Source: Abelmoschus esculentus
Taxonomy: Eukaryota; Streptophyta; Magnoliopsida; Malvales; Malvaceae
DNA length: 64,000 bases
Reading direction: 5' to 3'
NCBI GenBank assembly: GCA_035048815.1
Contig: JAUCBN010000035.1
Location: forward strand, 3,856,501 to 3,920,500
Under the pieces are notes generated by a model, which searched no databases, had not been told where the DNA came from, and saw only the letters and a list, made by a program, of their open reading frames with translations. Below, piece after piece: positions 1 through 12,419 of this stretch. How positions within the stretch are numbered: position 1 is the stretch's first letter; every line of letters begins with the position of its first letter. Position numbers and translations under genes: made by a program.

Positions 1-1821
1 GTTGATGGTTGCTTATTAGTATATTTTCTGATTTTTTTAATATCTCAATAATGGAGAATAGAGACTAATCAAATATAATAAAATGACAATGTTGTCCATC
101 TCAATTTGGATTAAGTAATTGACATATGTTTATAATTTGGTTAACTAATTGTTTGGTGGTTTTGGACTGTCTGATCTAAAATGATATAAATTCAAAATTA
201 ACTTTTAATTGAAATAATTTAAAAATTGTAAAACTTAAATTAATTGATTCGATTTAGATCGACACGTACATGTTATAACGAGTATGAACATAGTGTGACG
301 TGTGATCCATGGTTAGGTATAATCCCATTTTTGTGGTGACTTTTTATGGTTTGGTGAATGGACTTTGGCATGCATGTATATATAATATGAACTATTTGCA
401 AGTTTGGAGCTTTAACCATTTTCCATTCACTTGTATAAAATAAGAGACACAATTGAATAATAGAAATGAAAATTTCGGAATTATTTAAGGTGGTTTTATT
501 TGTGGATTTATTTCGGAATTATACTAAACGATAGAGCCAAGTCAAACAAGTATGAGATACATATTGATAAGGCGTTGACCCTTATTTTTTCTTCTGATTT
601 AATATCTAAACAGACGTTTCATCATAATTAAAAGTTTAAATTTTTGAATAATTATCAATTTATCCTCGATGAATGTTTGAAAATCTATGTTGACTCGAAG
701 AGAGTAAAATTTTTTAGCATGTAAGAAATGATGTGGGAGCAACATCGAGCTGCGTGGCACAGCTACAGTCTCCTCTTTTAAGGAAAACAAAATGTAGGAA
801 TTGAGAGTGCTGCCCACTTGATAAAAAGGACTTGACAACAACCCTTTCTTGTCCTCCACATTGACATGTACAGAATCTTCTCTCATAAATCAATGAAAAC
901 ATTGATTCCCCATCATAAAATATTAATCAAAGATTTTGATTTTTTAAAACTTTTTATTCAAATTTTATCGACATATAACTAATTTGAGTTCGAACAATAA
1001 TATAAAAAACATGAGTTAAACTTTAATAAAATCTGCATGACTCATCAAAAATTTAAAATAATAATTTGATGTTCAAAACGTCTAATACGTTGAATGGCAT
1101 GCTCCTTGTCCACATGAAAATCTTTTTGTTTTGGGGTGTGTCGCTTGTGGCATGAAAAGCACACAAAAGAATACAGTTAGGTTTGAGGCAAGGATCCGAG
1201 ACATGAGTCATGTTACCTGCTTGCTTTGGTCTTCAGGACATTGATTTGACCTACCATGTCTGGGGAAGATTGGTTGAAATCCCAATCGGCAATCGTAACG
1301 AATCATCCAAGAAAATAACCCTTCATTTCGACTTTCGAGTTCAACAGTTCACACTCTTCACTAGAATATAAAAAACACGTTCACGTCAAAGACTTAATCG
1401 TATTTAGTTTGCTTTCAGGGACATCGTAATCCCCACATGTTTCCCCCATGCAAAAGAAGCACCCTAATCTGTTTTACTCCCCCATGGATTAACTTTGGTC
1501 GTGTTTTTTAAGGCAGACAATCCCTTCTCTCTTCCAAATCTTTTGATCAACAAACCCCATATTCTCTGCTGCACCTGCACACATACAACAGGCACCAACA
1601 ACAACGTAGATTGCATGGGAATTTGAGCGTATCAATCTTTGTTTTCCATATTTGTGATGAGCTTAAGTAATTAAACACCTAGCACCTAGGGTGAATTAGT
1701 TTTTGAGGTTTAGATGAATGTTTCGGAGTTACAAGTTACAAGGATGTCTGCTGGTTTAAATCTAGGAATGGTCCATACGAGTCAACTTCGGAATTAATTT
1801 TCTTCGAAAAGTACATTATTT
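1..1821. other. AT-rich intergenic stretch, no gene seen
   Basis: I see no supported coding region here. Open frames around 599-902 on the minus strand are short and resemble no family I know. The sequence is AT-rich with short poly-A and poly-T runs. The right part may hold distal control sequence for the cytokinin dehydrogenase gene that starts at 2924. Confidence 0.5.
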
Positions 1822-2092
1822 ACTAGTGGAGCAAAAATCTCTTGCATCTTTTTTTATATCTTGTTTTATGTCTCATTTGAAAATTTACTAAAAAATTTAA
1901 TTATAAACTCTAACATTTATTTTTTATATCCTAAACCCTAAACCTTATACTCAAAAAATACACTCTACCCCTAATTTCCTAAACCCTAACCAAAACCTCT
2001 AAATTAAAACCTTAAAACCTCTGATTTGAAGTGTAAACATAAATGGAGTCATGAAAAAAAAGAAGTGATAGATGATTTACACCCTTATTAGT
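1822..2092. mobile_element. MITE-like inverted-repeat element with telomere-like core
   Basis: The left end (ACTAGTGGAGCAAAAATC) and the reverse complement of the right end (ACTAATAAGGGTGTAAATC) match imperfectly over about 35 bases, both running into a poly-T tract. The core holds several CTAAACCCTAA-like words. Related sequence lies near 19170-19290 plus 20290-20440 and near 59750-59950, so this looks like a dispersed family. No clear target duplication was found. Superfamily unassigned. Confidence 0.45.
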
Positions 2093-2304
2093 GGTCCGAA
2101 TTAATTCCAATAATATGGAGTAGCCACCAAAGATATAAATAATTGGTGGGTTTGGATCATTGAAATTGGTAGGGCATTTAGATTATGACAGAATATCGAG
2201 GGATGGGTTTCACAAAATCTTATTTGAGAGCATACTTATTACTTAGAGGTAACGATTTCCATCGGGAGGGAAAAGGTCCCTAGGGGGAGCTGGGCAGCAG
2301 CACC

Positions 2305-2478
2305 CACGTGAACCATCGGCAGCCTGGTACCCCACGTAGATCCTCCGTATCCAAACTGGACCCCACATCCATTCCCAAAGGCCGTATGTAATGGAAGGGT
2401 GGTTTCAGCCTCCCTCTCTCTATAATCTATATATCCCCACACGTGTCTCCCCATTCTTCGCACGTGAGAGGCCACGTG
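2305..2478. promoter_or_regulatory. Cluster of four G-boxes upstream of CKX
   Basis: Four perfect CACGTG palindromes lie at 2305-2310, 2440-2445, 2461-2466 and 2473-2478, with a further CCACGTAG at 2332-2339. A TATAAAT box follows at 2528-2534, about 395 bases before the CKX start codon. CACGTG is the core bound by bZIP and bHLH factors and is the core of abscisic acid response elements. The cluster suggests light, abscisic acid or stress control of CKX; that role is inference. Confidence 0.6.
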
Positions 2479-2527
2479 TCTTTCCAAATGGGCATAAGCT
2501 TCGTAACCTCGCGCCACCCTTCTGACC

Positions 2528-2534
2528 TATAAAT
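2528..2534 (+). promoter_or_regulatory. Probable TATA box of CKX
   Basis: TATAAAT lies 50 bases downstream of the last G-box. It would place transcription start near 2560 and give a leader of about 360 bases. That leader contains a three-codon upstream ORF (ATG at 2709, stop at 2718-2720). The start site itself cannot be seen from sequence. Confidence 0.55.
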
Positions 2535-2923
2535 TTCGAACCTGTATCTCCTATCCTGGACACCAAAAAGAGCGACAACATCATCAACAACAACAAAAGC
2601 TAAACCTTTTTCTTTTTCTTTCTTCTTCGAATTCCTTGTTTCGGTTTCGACCCATCTATCTCACCACCCAACGTGAAAAAGAAGAGAAAGTTGTAAGGGA
2701 ATCTGTGCATGTTGCATTGATACTTGAAATTAAATCTTTAAAGTGTTATCCACAGCTTACGTTAACGCTGCCAACAAAGATTTTGTTCCTTTTCCCATTG
2801 CTTTCCTCCCATATTCCATCCCTTTTTAATTACCACCTTTCTTTATCATCTCCACTTTCTCTATATATTCAAACCAAGAAAAAACATTTCTTGGGGAGGA
2901 AACAAGAAGCATTGTTCTCGGCT

Positions 2924-5778
2924 ATGGCAACTAAGCTTCTTTTAACCTTTGCTATCTGTAGATTGATTGTCACCGTTGGATTGACCCTCGAACCCACGGA
3001 CCTTCTTCACCTGGGCGTCGATGGTCAACTAAGCCTTCACCCCTCCGACGTTGAATCCGCTTCTCGAGACTTTGGGTTGCTGACCCGAGCTCAGCCAGTG
3101 GCGGTCTTGCATCCATCTTCCGCTCTGGACGTGGCTCGTCTCGTCAAAGCAGCCTACGGGTCGGACCACGGGTTCACAGTGTCGGCTAGGGGACACGGGC
3201 ATTCGATAAACGGGCAGGCTCAGACCCCAAACGGAGTAGTGATTCAGATGAGTGGGAATGGGGTCGGACCTCGGCCGAGGGTTTGGGCCGGAGACATGTA
3301 CGTGGACGTGTGGGGTGGGGAGCTTTGGATAGATGTATTGAAGAGTACCTTGGAGTATGGATTGGCACCAAAATCATGGACCGATTACTTGTACCTTTCC
3401 GTTGGTGGGACTTTGTCAAATGCTGGAATTAGCGGCCAAGCTTTTAACCATGGTCCGCAAATTAGCAATGTCCACGAGCTTGACGTTGTTACAGGTTCAT
3501 CTCTTTGACCCTAAGTTTTTCTAGGTCAAAATATTATCTTTAACATATTTTTCATATTCTTTCTCCTGTGGATTTTGTATTATCTTTTTTTGACCTGTTT
3601 ATATATTTGTGGTAAACAGGGAAAGGTGAGCTCATGACATGCTCCGAAAAACAAAACCCAGAGCTGTTTCATGCTGTTCTCGGCGGTCTAGGACAGTTTG
3701 GAATCATCACAGGAGCTAGAATTTCTCTTGAGCCAGCTCCGCAAAGGGTATACTATCTATGTCCCACTCTAATTAAGCCTCTTTAATATGAACTTTCACC
3801 GCTTTAAAAATGGGGTTTGGGGTTAAACCTAAATGGGACACTAAACTTTTACAACTTCCTATGGGAGTACTATGAGATGAGGTGAGACAAAAGTAAAAGA
3901 AGGAAAAAAACAAACATGCTTTGTAGCTTTCCAGACACATGGTATTGCAGCCAGACCAAAAAAGTAGACCATGTTTCATAATTTTACTCGAATTATAATA
4001 GTAAATTTAACTTTGGTTTTTAATGGCAACTGTAGGTGAGGTGGATAAGGGTACTGTACTCCAATTTTTCTGCATTTACAAGGGACCAAGAATATCTGAT
4101 ATCATTGAATGGCAGCCAAAAATTCGACTACGTTGAAGGTTTCGTCATCGTAGACGAAGGCCTCATCAACAATTGGAGGTCTTCATTCTTTTCCCCTCGG
4201 AACCCTGTCAAAATCTCATCCCTTGGATCTAACAATGGCGGCGTTTTGTATTGCTTGGAAGTCACCAAGAACTACCATGAATCCGCTGATGCTTCTGTTG
4301 ATCAGGTATACACACCACCTTTCGCCATGATTTTGTTAATCAAGCCGGCTTCAAGAAAAATCTATTATGAAAACACCAACCTGTGACGAATTTAGAAAGA
4401 ACAAAATCATGGTCCACTCACCAAATTATTCTCTATTTATTTTTTATTTAAAACTGCAGGAGGTGGAGGCTTTGTTGAAGAAACTGAATTTCATACCGAC
4501 CTCAGTGTTTACAACCGATTTGCCGTATGTAGATTTCTTGGACCGGGTCCACAAGTCTGAGTTGAAACTCCGGTCCAAGGGTTTGTGGGAGGTTCCCCAC
4601 CCATGGCTAAACCTTTTTGTCCCTAAATCAAAGATTGATGATTTCAACAGAGGGGTCTTCAAGGGTATTTTGGGGAATAAAAAGACCAGTGGGCCTATTC
4701 TCATCTACCCAATGAACAAAAACAAGTAAGCTTTCCCACAATCCATTTACTGTCATTTTGCTTGTCGTTTTTACACCCTAAAACCATTGACATGCATGAA
4801 ACATGCAAATAGATTTAACATACTCTCATGGCCCATCCCTATGGTATTTCTAACATAATTTTTACATGCTCAACTTTTTTGTAGTATTTTTTTTTAAAAC
4901 TTTAATTAAATGATATGCATGTGATGAATGATGGGTTTGTAAGAAAAAAATAATATAGATTATGTGATTTTTTATACAATAAGAGGAAGAGGGTGGTGAA
5001 AAAAAGATAGTCCTATCAGATAGTACCATGAGTAAATGGATGCATGGTGGTCCTGGCACAAGATGATGACACGTAGTGTTGTATCCGAAAGGAAAAACAC
5101 GTGGTGTGTAACATGTAGATGCTCCCATCCCGAAGCTTAGAGATTTGCCAGCTAGGATTGATAAACACTTTTAGGTCTCTTGTTGACTGTTTTTTTACAA
5201 CCCAACAAGTCTACGGTACTGATGATTCAAGTGGGAAGATTCTGTGTGTCAGGAGATCTCCTACGGTCCCACTTGTGCATGTCTTGTTTACAGAATAGTT
5301 CCTCGAACATAACCGGTCGTACCGTTTCAACCTAGACCGAATCAATTGTAACTGAAAACACGATATACGTGTTTCACGATACAAGATTTTTGCTGCAATC
5401 GTGGCTGATATGTTGTTGTTATTCGATGTGTTTTGCAGATGGGACGAAAAGAGCTCGGTGGTGACGCCGGATGAGGAAGTGTTTTACCTGGTGGCATTTC
5501 TAAGATCCGCGTTGGACAACGGTGAGGAGAGCCAGAGCTTGGAGTATCTGAGCGATCAGAACCGTCAGATTCTGAGATTCTGTGATGATGATGGGATCCA
5601 TGTGAAGCAGTATTTACCTCACTACACTACACAAGAGGAGTGGAAGGACCACTTTGGCAGCAAGTGGGACGGGTTCCATCAGATGAAAAAGAAGTTCGAC
5701 CCGAGGCACATCTTGGCCTCGGGCCAACGGATTTTCAGACCCACCTTCCTTGGCTCTTCGGACAGGGCTTCATGGTGA
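2924..5778 (+). CDS. CKX: Cytokinin dehydrogenase (cytokinin oxidase), CKX5/CKX6 type
   Basis: This FAD enzyme degrades isoprenoid cytokinins by oxidising and cleaving the N6 side chain. Exons: 2924-3494, 3620-3747, 4036-4305, 4460-4725, 5439-5778, all with GT-AG borders and matching phases. They give 524 residues, the usual family length, with the five-exon layout common in the family. An N-terminal hydrophobic stretch (about residues 1-22) looks like a signal peptide. The FAD-binding domain holds ARGHGHSINGQ; the His of GHS (about residue 93) is the expected covalent flavin site. The substrate domain holds WTDYLYLSVGGTLSNAG, and the C-terminus holds HILASGQRIF. The frame stays open upstream of the chosen ATG without an earlier in-frame ATG, so 2924 is the start. 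The N-terminal region reads closest to Arabidopsis CKX5/CKX6 as I remember them; the exact paralogue is uncertain. Confidence 0.95.
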
Positions 5779-7134
5779 TCATCACCAGTCACATATAACA
5801 ACAAACAGAGATTAGAAAACAGAGATTAGTTGACTTACTGACATAGGGTTTGTAAATAATGAAGTAGATTTGTAATTTGTAAACAGATGTAGTTTTCATA
5901 TGATATAGACTCGAGAGGTGTAGATCTGCCAGAATCTGGGTTTTGGGTTATCCCATGTTTTCCTCTGAGTTGCAGGTTTCACTTTATTACAATGCCTTTG
6001 TCGATTTCCAATGGACACTTGAGAACAAAACAAGAGTGGCCAAGCCACTTGTCAAGACAAGATTTGTGCACTCAGATAGTTTAAAATAATTTGGATTAAT
6101 TGTTAAATGAATAAATTTTACTCGGTTTTAAAATATAAGTGTAAAATAATTTAATTATTTTTATTTTTTTGAATATTGAATGATTGATAACAAATCTTTT
6201 TTTTTATCTAGTGATGATCTTTGTATTTTTCTTTTATTAATCTCATTATCTATTTTACTTATTTAATAATAAAAAATTTAAAATTTAAAATTTAAAAAAA
6301 AATTATACCGTATAAACGAATTCTATCTATTCATATATAAATATACATTTAATAACCAAACTTAGATTATTTTGATTTTAAACACTCATGATTAATTTTT
6401 GTTAGTGTCATGTATCTGATATATTAAAAAAGTTTAAATATAACTTGGATTTAATTCAAGTAAAATAAACTCCAACCATTTTGCACCAAAACAAGATGTT
6501 TAATCATTAAATTAAATCTCGAACTTACTATATAATCACAAAATTTAATCTTTAATTTAAAATATATTATCATTTATCACCGTAAAATTAAATTAAAATA
6601 TTTATTTATTTATTTAAAATTATATTGGATCATTATAAAAATTTACTATTTTGATATAAATTACTTTTTAATTGCTAGAATATTCAATGTACTTAAAAAT
6701 AACTATTTTGTTTTATAATTTTATAACCGATATAAAAAATAAGGATTCATCTATTTTTTAAAATCTACATAATAACTCAAAGTTTACTCAGTATCAAAAA
6801 TATCTTCATATTATTTGTGTGAAACAAGGGTTAATTTACTTAGCATTGCTTAATAAATTGAAAATCGAAAGGAAAGAAATTAAATTATCCCTTGCCATGT
6901 AATTACTGCTTTACCTTAAACATTGTCATGCTCTCTTGCCATGTAATGTAAGCATGATCCTCGACATCCAAATATGAGAGCAAAAAGGAAAGTAACCGAG
7001 CACTAAGCCTGGATTATCCCTGTTAAAACAAGAAGTTAAATTGAATAGGTCGAAAGGGGTGAGTTTTGGTGTTGGATTTTTGAACTTCCAAGATATCCAA
7101 ACCTTATTAGTCGATCTTACCGGAATGCTCGACG
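5779..7134. other. CKX 3' end and AT-rich spacer
   Basis: The first 200-300 bases are probably the CKX 3' untranslated region. From about 6080 the sequence is very AT-rich with no open frame of note. Bases near 7000-7134 are probably the 3' untranslated region of the convergent RsmI-like gene. Confidence 0.5.
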
Positions 7135-10100
7135 TTAATTTGAATCCTCCGTTTTGTGTTTCTTAGTGAACTTTCTCAAGGCAAGTGAATATATCACTTT
7201 CTTTTTCATGGATGTTCCTTCAGCCACCAATTTGACTGCCTGAAACGTACATCGTGTAAGAAACGACGGGGAACATTCTTCAAAAGATTAACTTCTTCCG
7301 AATTTCATAATATCTAAACAGAATATGCTTTGTAAAGACAGTCACGCATAAATCATCTACATAAAGCCTTTGCAAGGTATAAATTTGATAAAATGTTAAG
7401 ACAGTGAAACAAGTCATACCGAGGATAGAGTATGACCACTGGAGATCAATTCTCTCAGGTCATTTTCTAATTGACTCTCTGATGGAGTTTCCACACTGCA
7501 ATTTGAATTTCCCTCAATCAAGAGGGTAATTTCTCCCTTTGGTTGGTGAGTTAAGAAGGCATCCTTCGCTTTCCCCAAAGAGCCCCGCCAGAACTGACAG
7601 AATTAATCATCTTCATTAGTAAAAGAGAACGGGAAAATAGATTTAGCACTAGTCAAACCTATCACATAAACACTTTATTATTTTTCCTTATAATACGATC
7701 TCCAAACCTAAAACAAGAAAACAAGTTATGCTTCAATAGTCCCAAGTCCTTAAAACATAAGGCCACATGACACAAGGTCCAAATAAAATGGAGTTAAAAC
7801 CTCATAAGTTTAAGCCTTATTCCTAAAAATTTTGCCCAAAGCAGGACTACTGACATTTAGGCATTGGCCTCTTCTGCTGGGTGTTCATCAGAAACCTGAA
7901 AATAAAATAAAATCTACCTAACACTCACAAAGTAGCATACAAAAACATAGTGAGAAAGTAAATATAGACCTACCTCTTCGTGCATTTTTGTTAGTTCCCG
8001 AGCTATGACGCATTGTCTGCAATGAGATCAAGTCAACTGTCATAACAAGGCCTAAGAGTCATCAGTCATTTCCAGTTACGACTTACTTTAAATATGGCAA
8101 TAAATACAACTTAGGCTTCAAAGAAATATAAAAATGCAGATATGTAATTGAAGCAAGGAAAAGTACATAATGTTAAATCAAGCAAGAAGCATCTCTTGCA
8201 CTTAGAAATAACAACGAACGAAATTTCTTCACCCCTCTAATTTGATTGCCTGGGCAACTGCTGATACAGTTTCTGTTACTGAAGATTTTAGCTATTAATC
8301 TAATAATGAGTTAACACAAAATTAGAGCAAGTTAACTAGCAAGCTTTACATAATTGGACCCTCTGCAGACTTCCTATATGTTTTTTATTAATGTAAATAA
8401 ATAGAAGCATACACATCCAAAAATGAAGATCCACCAAAAGAAGAGGATACTGCTGGCTCACACAGATTTCTACTCGCAACAAAACACATTCCATATTTTC
8501 ATAACTGAATCCCTTCACCAAGAATGACTTGCTCTTTCAACCCTCCTCTGATTCTCACCATTTGTTCGTAAACTGATCATAGTTCATGAAGAAAGGCAGA
8601 TGCATATTTTACCTTGAATCGCCAAAAATCAGGCAACTTTCTTCAAGAAACTGGCTAAGTTTGTGAGGAGGAACATAAAATATCTGTGTTGGTGTTTCTC
8701 TTGCAGACGTCATCAGCCTCTCCTTCCGTGAACCGGCATGTTTTGGAAGAAAACCAACTGCAGCATTATATGTCATAGAGGCTTTAACTTTTCAAGAATG
8801 CAGAGAAGCATGTTCAATCACAATATTTTGCAAAGGAATTACCAAATGTAAACTCGTCAGTGGACAATCCTGAGGCAGAAAGGGCAGTTAAGAAGGCAGA
8901 CGGTCCAGGAATTGGAATCACAGGAATGTTCTCAATCGCACATATCTTTGCCTAAACCGAAATTCCAAACATAAGTCACTACATTCTTCATCAGAGAGCA
9001 AACAATCCATAGAATTCAGCCAATACTAAAGGGTACAAATACTAACCAGCTCAGTACCAGGATCACTAATGCCAGGCATTCCAGCATCACTGATCAAGGC
9101 TATAGTCTCCCCTTCCTTTAACCTCTTTAAAATCGAGTGTTCTCTTTGAGATTCATTAAATTTATGATAACTTAGCTGAAATTTTAAAACCCGCACAATC
9201 AAATTTGTTGAAAGACATGAAAGTTACCTAACTGATCAAGTTAGAAATGGCTCAATCTCACTTACAAGAGGAGTTTTAATGCTGTAATAGTGAAGTAACT
9301 TCCCTGAATGACGTGTGTCCTCAGAGAGTATGACATCAGCTGATTTCAAGACCCGTAGAGCTCTGCATTGAAGAAATCACTAATAATGTGATATACATGA
9401 ATAAAGGCCAACATAATGCCGTAGATCCTATATTCAAATGCATTTGAAATTTAGTAATGCACTTTAAAACTTTAAAAACTAAATTTCTAATCTACTTTCA
9501 TTCAGAATTTCAATCTAATTAATATTTTTCGTCAAAATGTAAATCAATATACACATACAGTCATATTTTCATAAGCAAATTATTATATGAACATAGTGAG
9601 CAAACATAATGGCAATTTTTTGACAAAAATAAATAAAAATATCAAAATTAACTAAAATTTTTAAATTGAATAAGATAATTTAAATTTGAAGTTTTTCAGT
9701 ACACGAATACATACGAAATCTCTAGTTTAGCAAATAGGACTGTTTGCATATTATGAACAAAAATAGAACATAAATGAACAAAAGAAGAGAAATCAAAAAC
9801 CGTAATGTGATATCTTCAAGATTCCCGATAGGTGTTCCGACGAGATAGAGTCCAGGTTTGAGAGGTCCCTATAAGTAACGAAAACTTAATTAAAAAACTA
9901 TCCGAATAAAGTTCAAAAGGAATAGCAAAAGGAGGAAAGGAGTAGAGATTTACACGTTTCGAGGATTGATCAGTGATTACGTCGGTGAATTCAGATGAAA
10001 TTTCTGAGGTCGAGCTAAAGGAAAGGAGGCTAAGTTTAGGGTAAAAGGAGATAGAATTAAAGGATTGGAAGCAACTCTGAGAGAAAAAGTAAGGGCAAGT

Positions 10101-10166
10101 GTAACGCCGGGATAGGACGGTAACAACGGCGGAAACGGCGGTAGAAGGCAGTCGTCGGAGCAGCAT
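7135..10166 (-). CDS. RsmI-like 16S rRNA 2'-O-methyltransferase, probably organellar
   Basis: It belongs to the tetrapyrrole-methylase superfamily. Bacterial RsmI 2'-O-methylates C1402 of 16S rRNA, so a plant copy should act on plastid or mitochondrial small-subunit rRNA. Exons on the minus strand: 10166-9954, 9868-9801, 9362-9266, 9175-9047, 8951-8843, 8757-8613, 8016-7974, 7593-7420, 7239-7135, giving 360 residues. The first about 70 residues are Ser/Arg-rich and look like a transit peptide. Then follow LYLVGTPIGNLEDIT (the SAM-site motif), SEDTRHSGKLL, ISDAGMPGISDPG, PIPGPSA, and ARELTKMHEE before FWRG, all RsmI hallmarks in the expected order. A possible extra exon lies at 7857-7895. It is divergent from TIC20, with about 2.25 kb between start codons. 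Family is certain; target organelle is inferred. Confidence 0.92.
7857..7895 (-). other. Possible alternative terminal exon of the RsmI-like gene
   Basis: A good acceptor (TTTTATTTTCAG on the minus strand) precedes an in-frame 12-codon reading ending in TAA (VSDEHPAEEANA). Splicing exon 7974-8016 to it would cut the protein before the conserved FWRG segment. It may be a poison or alternative exon, or chance. Transcript data are needed to choose. Confidence 0.3.
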
Positions 10167-12100
10167 TATCGAATAGTAAGGTTTTTGAGGAGAGAGGCAA
10201 GGACTATCCCTCCGCGAATTTTGAGTTAAACGAACGATATAAACGGGCCATTTGAAAAAAAAAACGGGCTCACCACCATACCATTATCCATAAAAAAAAT
10301 TAGGATAATAATATATATTTTATACTTTGCATAATCTATTTATTCTAATATTATTATGCCTTGGTCTATATATTAAAATAATTTAATTAAAATTTTATTT
10401 TAAAGAACTTATAGCTATATATTAAATATTTAAAATTTAAAAATTTTATTAATTAATATTTAATAATATTTAATATTAATTATGTTTAATAGAATTTGAT
10501 GTATATAATTGGAAAAGTTAACATATTTAGTGTAGTTAAAATGCTGAAAATTTTATAAGAATTGACTTGAGATAGATTTGAATCAGTAATGTCCGATTGA
10601 GCACTAAATCAAAACTGTTTTAACTATGCTAGAATTAGGGTTTGTTTTGTGTCGGTAAAATATGATAATTGGATGTGTCACTGAGTGTAATAAATTAAGA
10701 CACTAATTAAGAGTATAGTGTGAAGTTTAGATACATAAAATGGTCACTAATGAAATTAGTGAGCTAACACAAGCTGTCCAAAATATTATGTTCCGAAGTA
10801 ATTATTTTAATTGGTTACCGAGATTAATGTGGTTGATAATTTTAATTGAAAATTGATAGATTAAATTTCTATGTGTTTAGAAGATTTGGGAAAAACGAAA
10901 TTCAGTTTGAAGCTATAGAGAAAATTTTAAAAATGGATCAATTTGATAGGTCAAAAATGCAAGCTTGTTACGGTTAATTAAAAAATTTTGTTAGCTTTTC
11001 AACGATATAAAATAGGTTAAATTTCGACGTACGAATTAAAAGATGAGCATTTTTTAGTGAAAGATGTCTAAATTCCCTGTTACGGAATAATTAAAAGATT
11101 ACATATCTTTTAATTCATACGGTTAGAAAACTAATAAAATATTCGGATTAGTAAAATGTGTCATGTATATAAAATCATCCGATAATATAACCTCTATATT
11201 TTACATAATTAATTTCATTGGTATTTTTTGTAACCCTATAATCCCGAGATTAGGTTAGATTATTATTTTTAAATATTTGTCATGAAATTCGATAGGGTTG
11301 AATCGGCTTCGGGTCTGTCTGAATACACCATGGTGGGCTACTTTCAATCCAATTTTTCCGAGAAAAGTTAGACTGGACTTGATTTATTAACCTTACCTTT
11401 ACTTCTCTTTTCGCAAGTTTTCGCACTGGATTCCAATCCATAAGTAGAGCTGGCCCTTATTACTTTCCCAGGAAAACAAGATAGAATTACGATGGCGAAA
11501 GTCGGTAGCAGGCGGCCATAACACTACCATTTGGCTGTAGCATTTCAAGCATCTTTCTTTTCCAATTCATGGTAATTTCTCTTCCTGACATCTACCCAAG
11601 GCTTTAATTAAGGGGAAAAAATGATCGAGTTTTCTTAGTTTTTGGGTTGTTTCTTTATCAACCGAACTCAGCACTGGGTTCACACGATGGCAATTAGCAT
11701 TAGGTTTTAAATTTTATGGTTGAGACTTGAGATTAACTCACTATGTAGGGTCCCCCCTTTTACTTGTTGGGTTGGTAAAACATTCTATTCAGTTGCTCAA
11801 GTGTAAGTTATGTGGAAAATTTCTACTTTTAGTTTCATATTTGCTTGTTGCAGGAAATGGAATGTAGAGTGTTAGTACTATGGATAAGTGAATGTAATCT
11901 TAATCATACAGCAATTGGATTTGTAGCTTATATTGTTGATTAAGGACCAGTGATGAAATCTGAACAATGTGGAACAAAAAACATAAATGATTTTACTCAT
12001 ACTAGGAATTTAATTTGACAGTAAATGTCGTTTTTAATCTTTGTTATGTGGAAATAACGATTCCGGAGGAGATATTCCTCAATTAACATGAACAGACATC
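10167..12100. other. Divergent intergenic region and TIC20 leader
   Basis: Bases 10250-11400 are AT-rich and show no gene. From about 11400 the composition becomes more balanced. A likely TIC20 5' untranslated exon lies around 11450-11580, followed by an intron whose acceptor (TTTGACAG) is just before 12412. Ends are approximate. Confidence 0.4.
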
Positions 12101-12149
12101 TACCTTTATGAATTTTTTGATGTGGTAGTTTGGTTGTAAGTGCCTAATA

Positions 12150-12255
12150 AATGCTTGAACTTTCTTATGTTTATGAACTGGGGAAATGCTTGAACTTTCT
12201 TAAGTTTATTAACTGGGGAAATGCTTGAACTTTCTTATGTTTATTAACTGGGGAA
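12150..12255 (+). repeat. Three copies of a 35-bp tandem repeat
   Basis: AATGCTTGAACTTTCTTATG-type units begin at about 12150, 12185 and 12220 and are almost identical: a G/T change near the middle and an A/T change are the only differences I see. They lie in the predicted 5' untranslated intron of TIC20. Confidence 0.85.
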
Positions 12256-12419
12256 ATGCCAGTTCGCCGTGTTGTTTCTTCATTTCTTGCCTATTATGTT
12301 GATATTTTTTGAATGGGTGGCATTGCATAGTTGGTCTAAATCTAATTCTATTTTGACATTTCCGTTTTACTCTACCATGCTGATAAAATTTCGTACATTG
12401 TCTTTGACAGGTAGCTGCC

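Noticed and set aside
2239..2517. Minus-strand open frame of 92 codons upstream of CKX
   Set aside because: It overlaps the G-box cluster and TATA region of the CKX promoter, and its sequence resembles no family.
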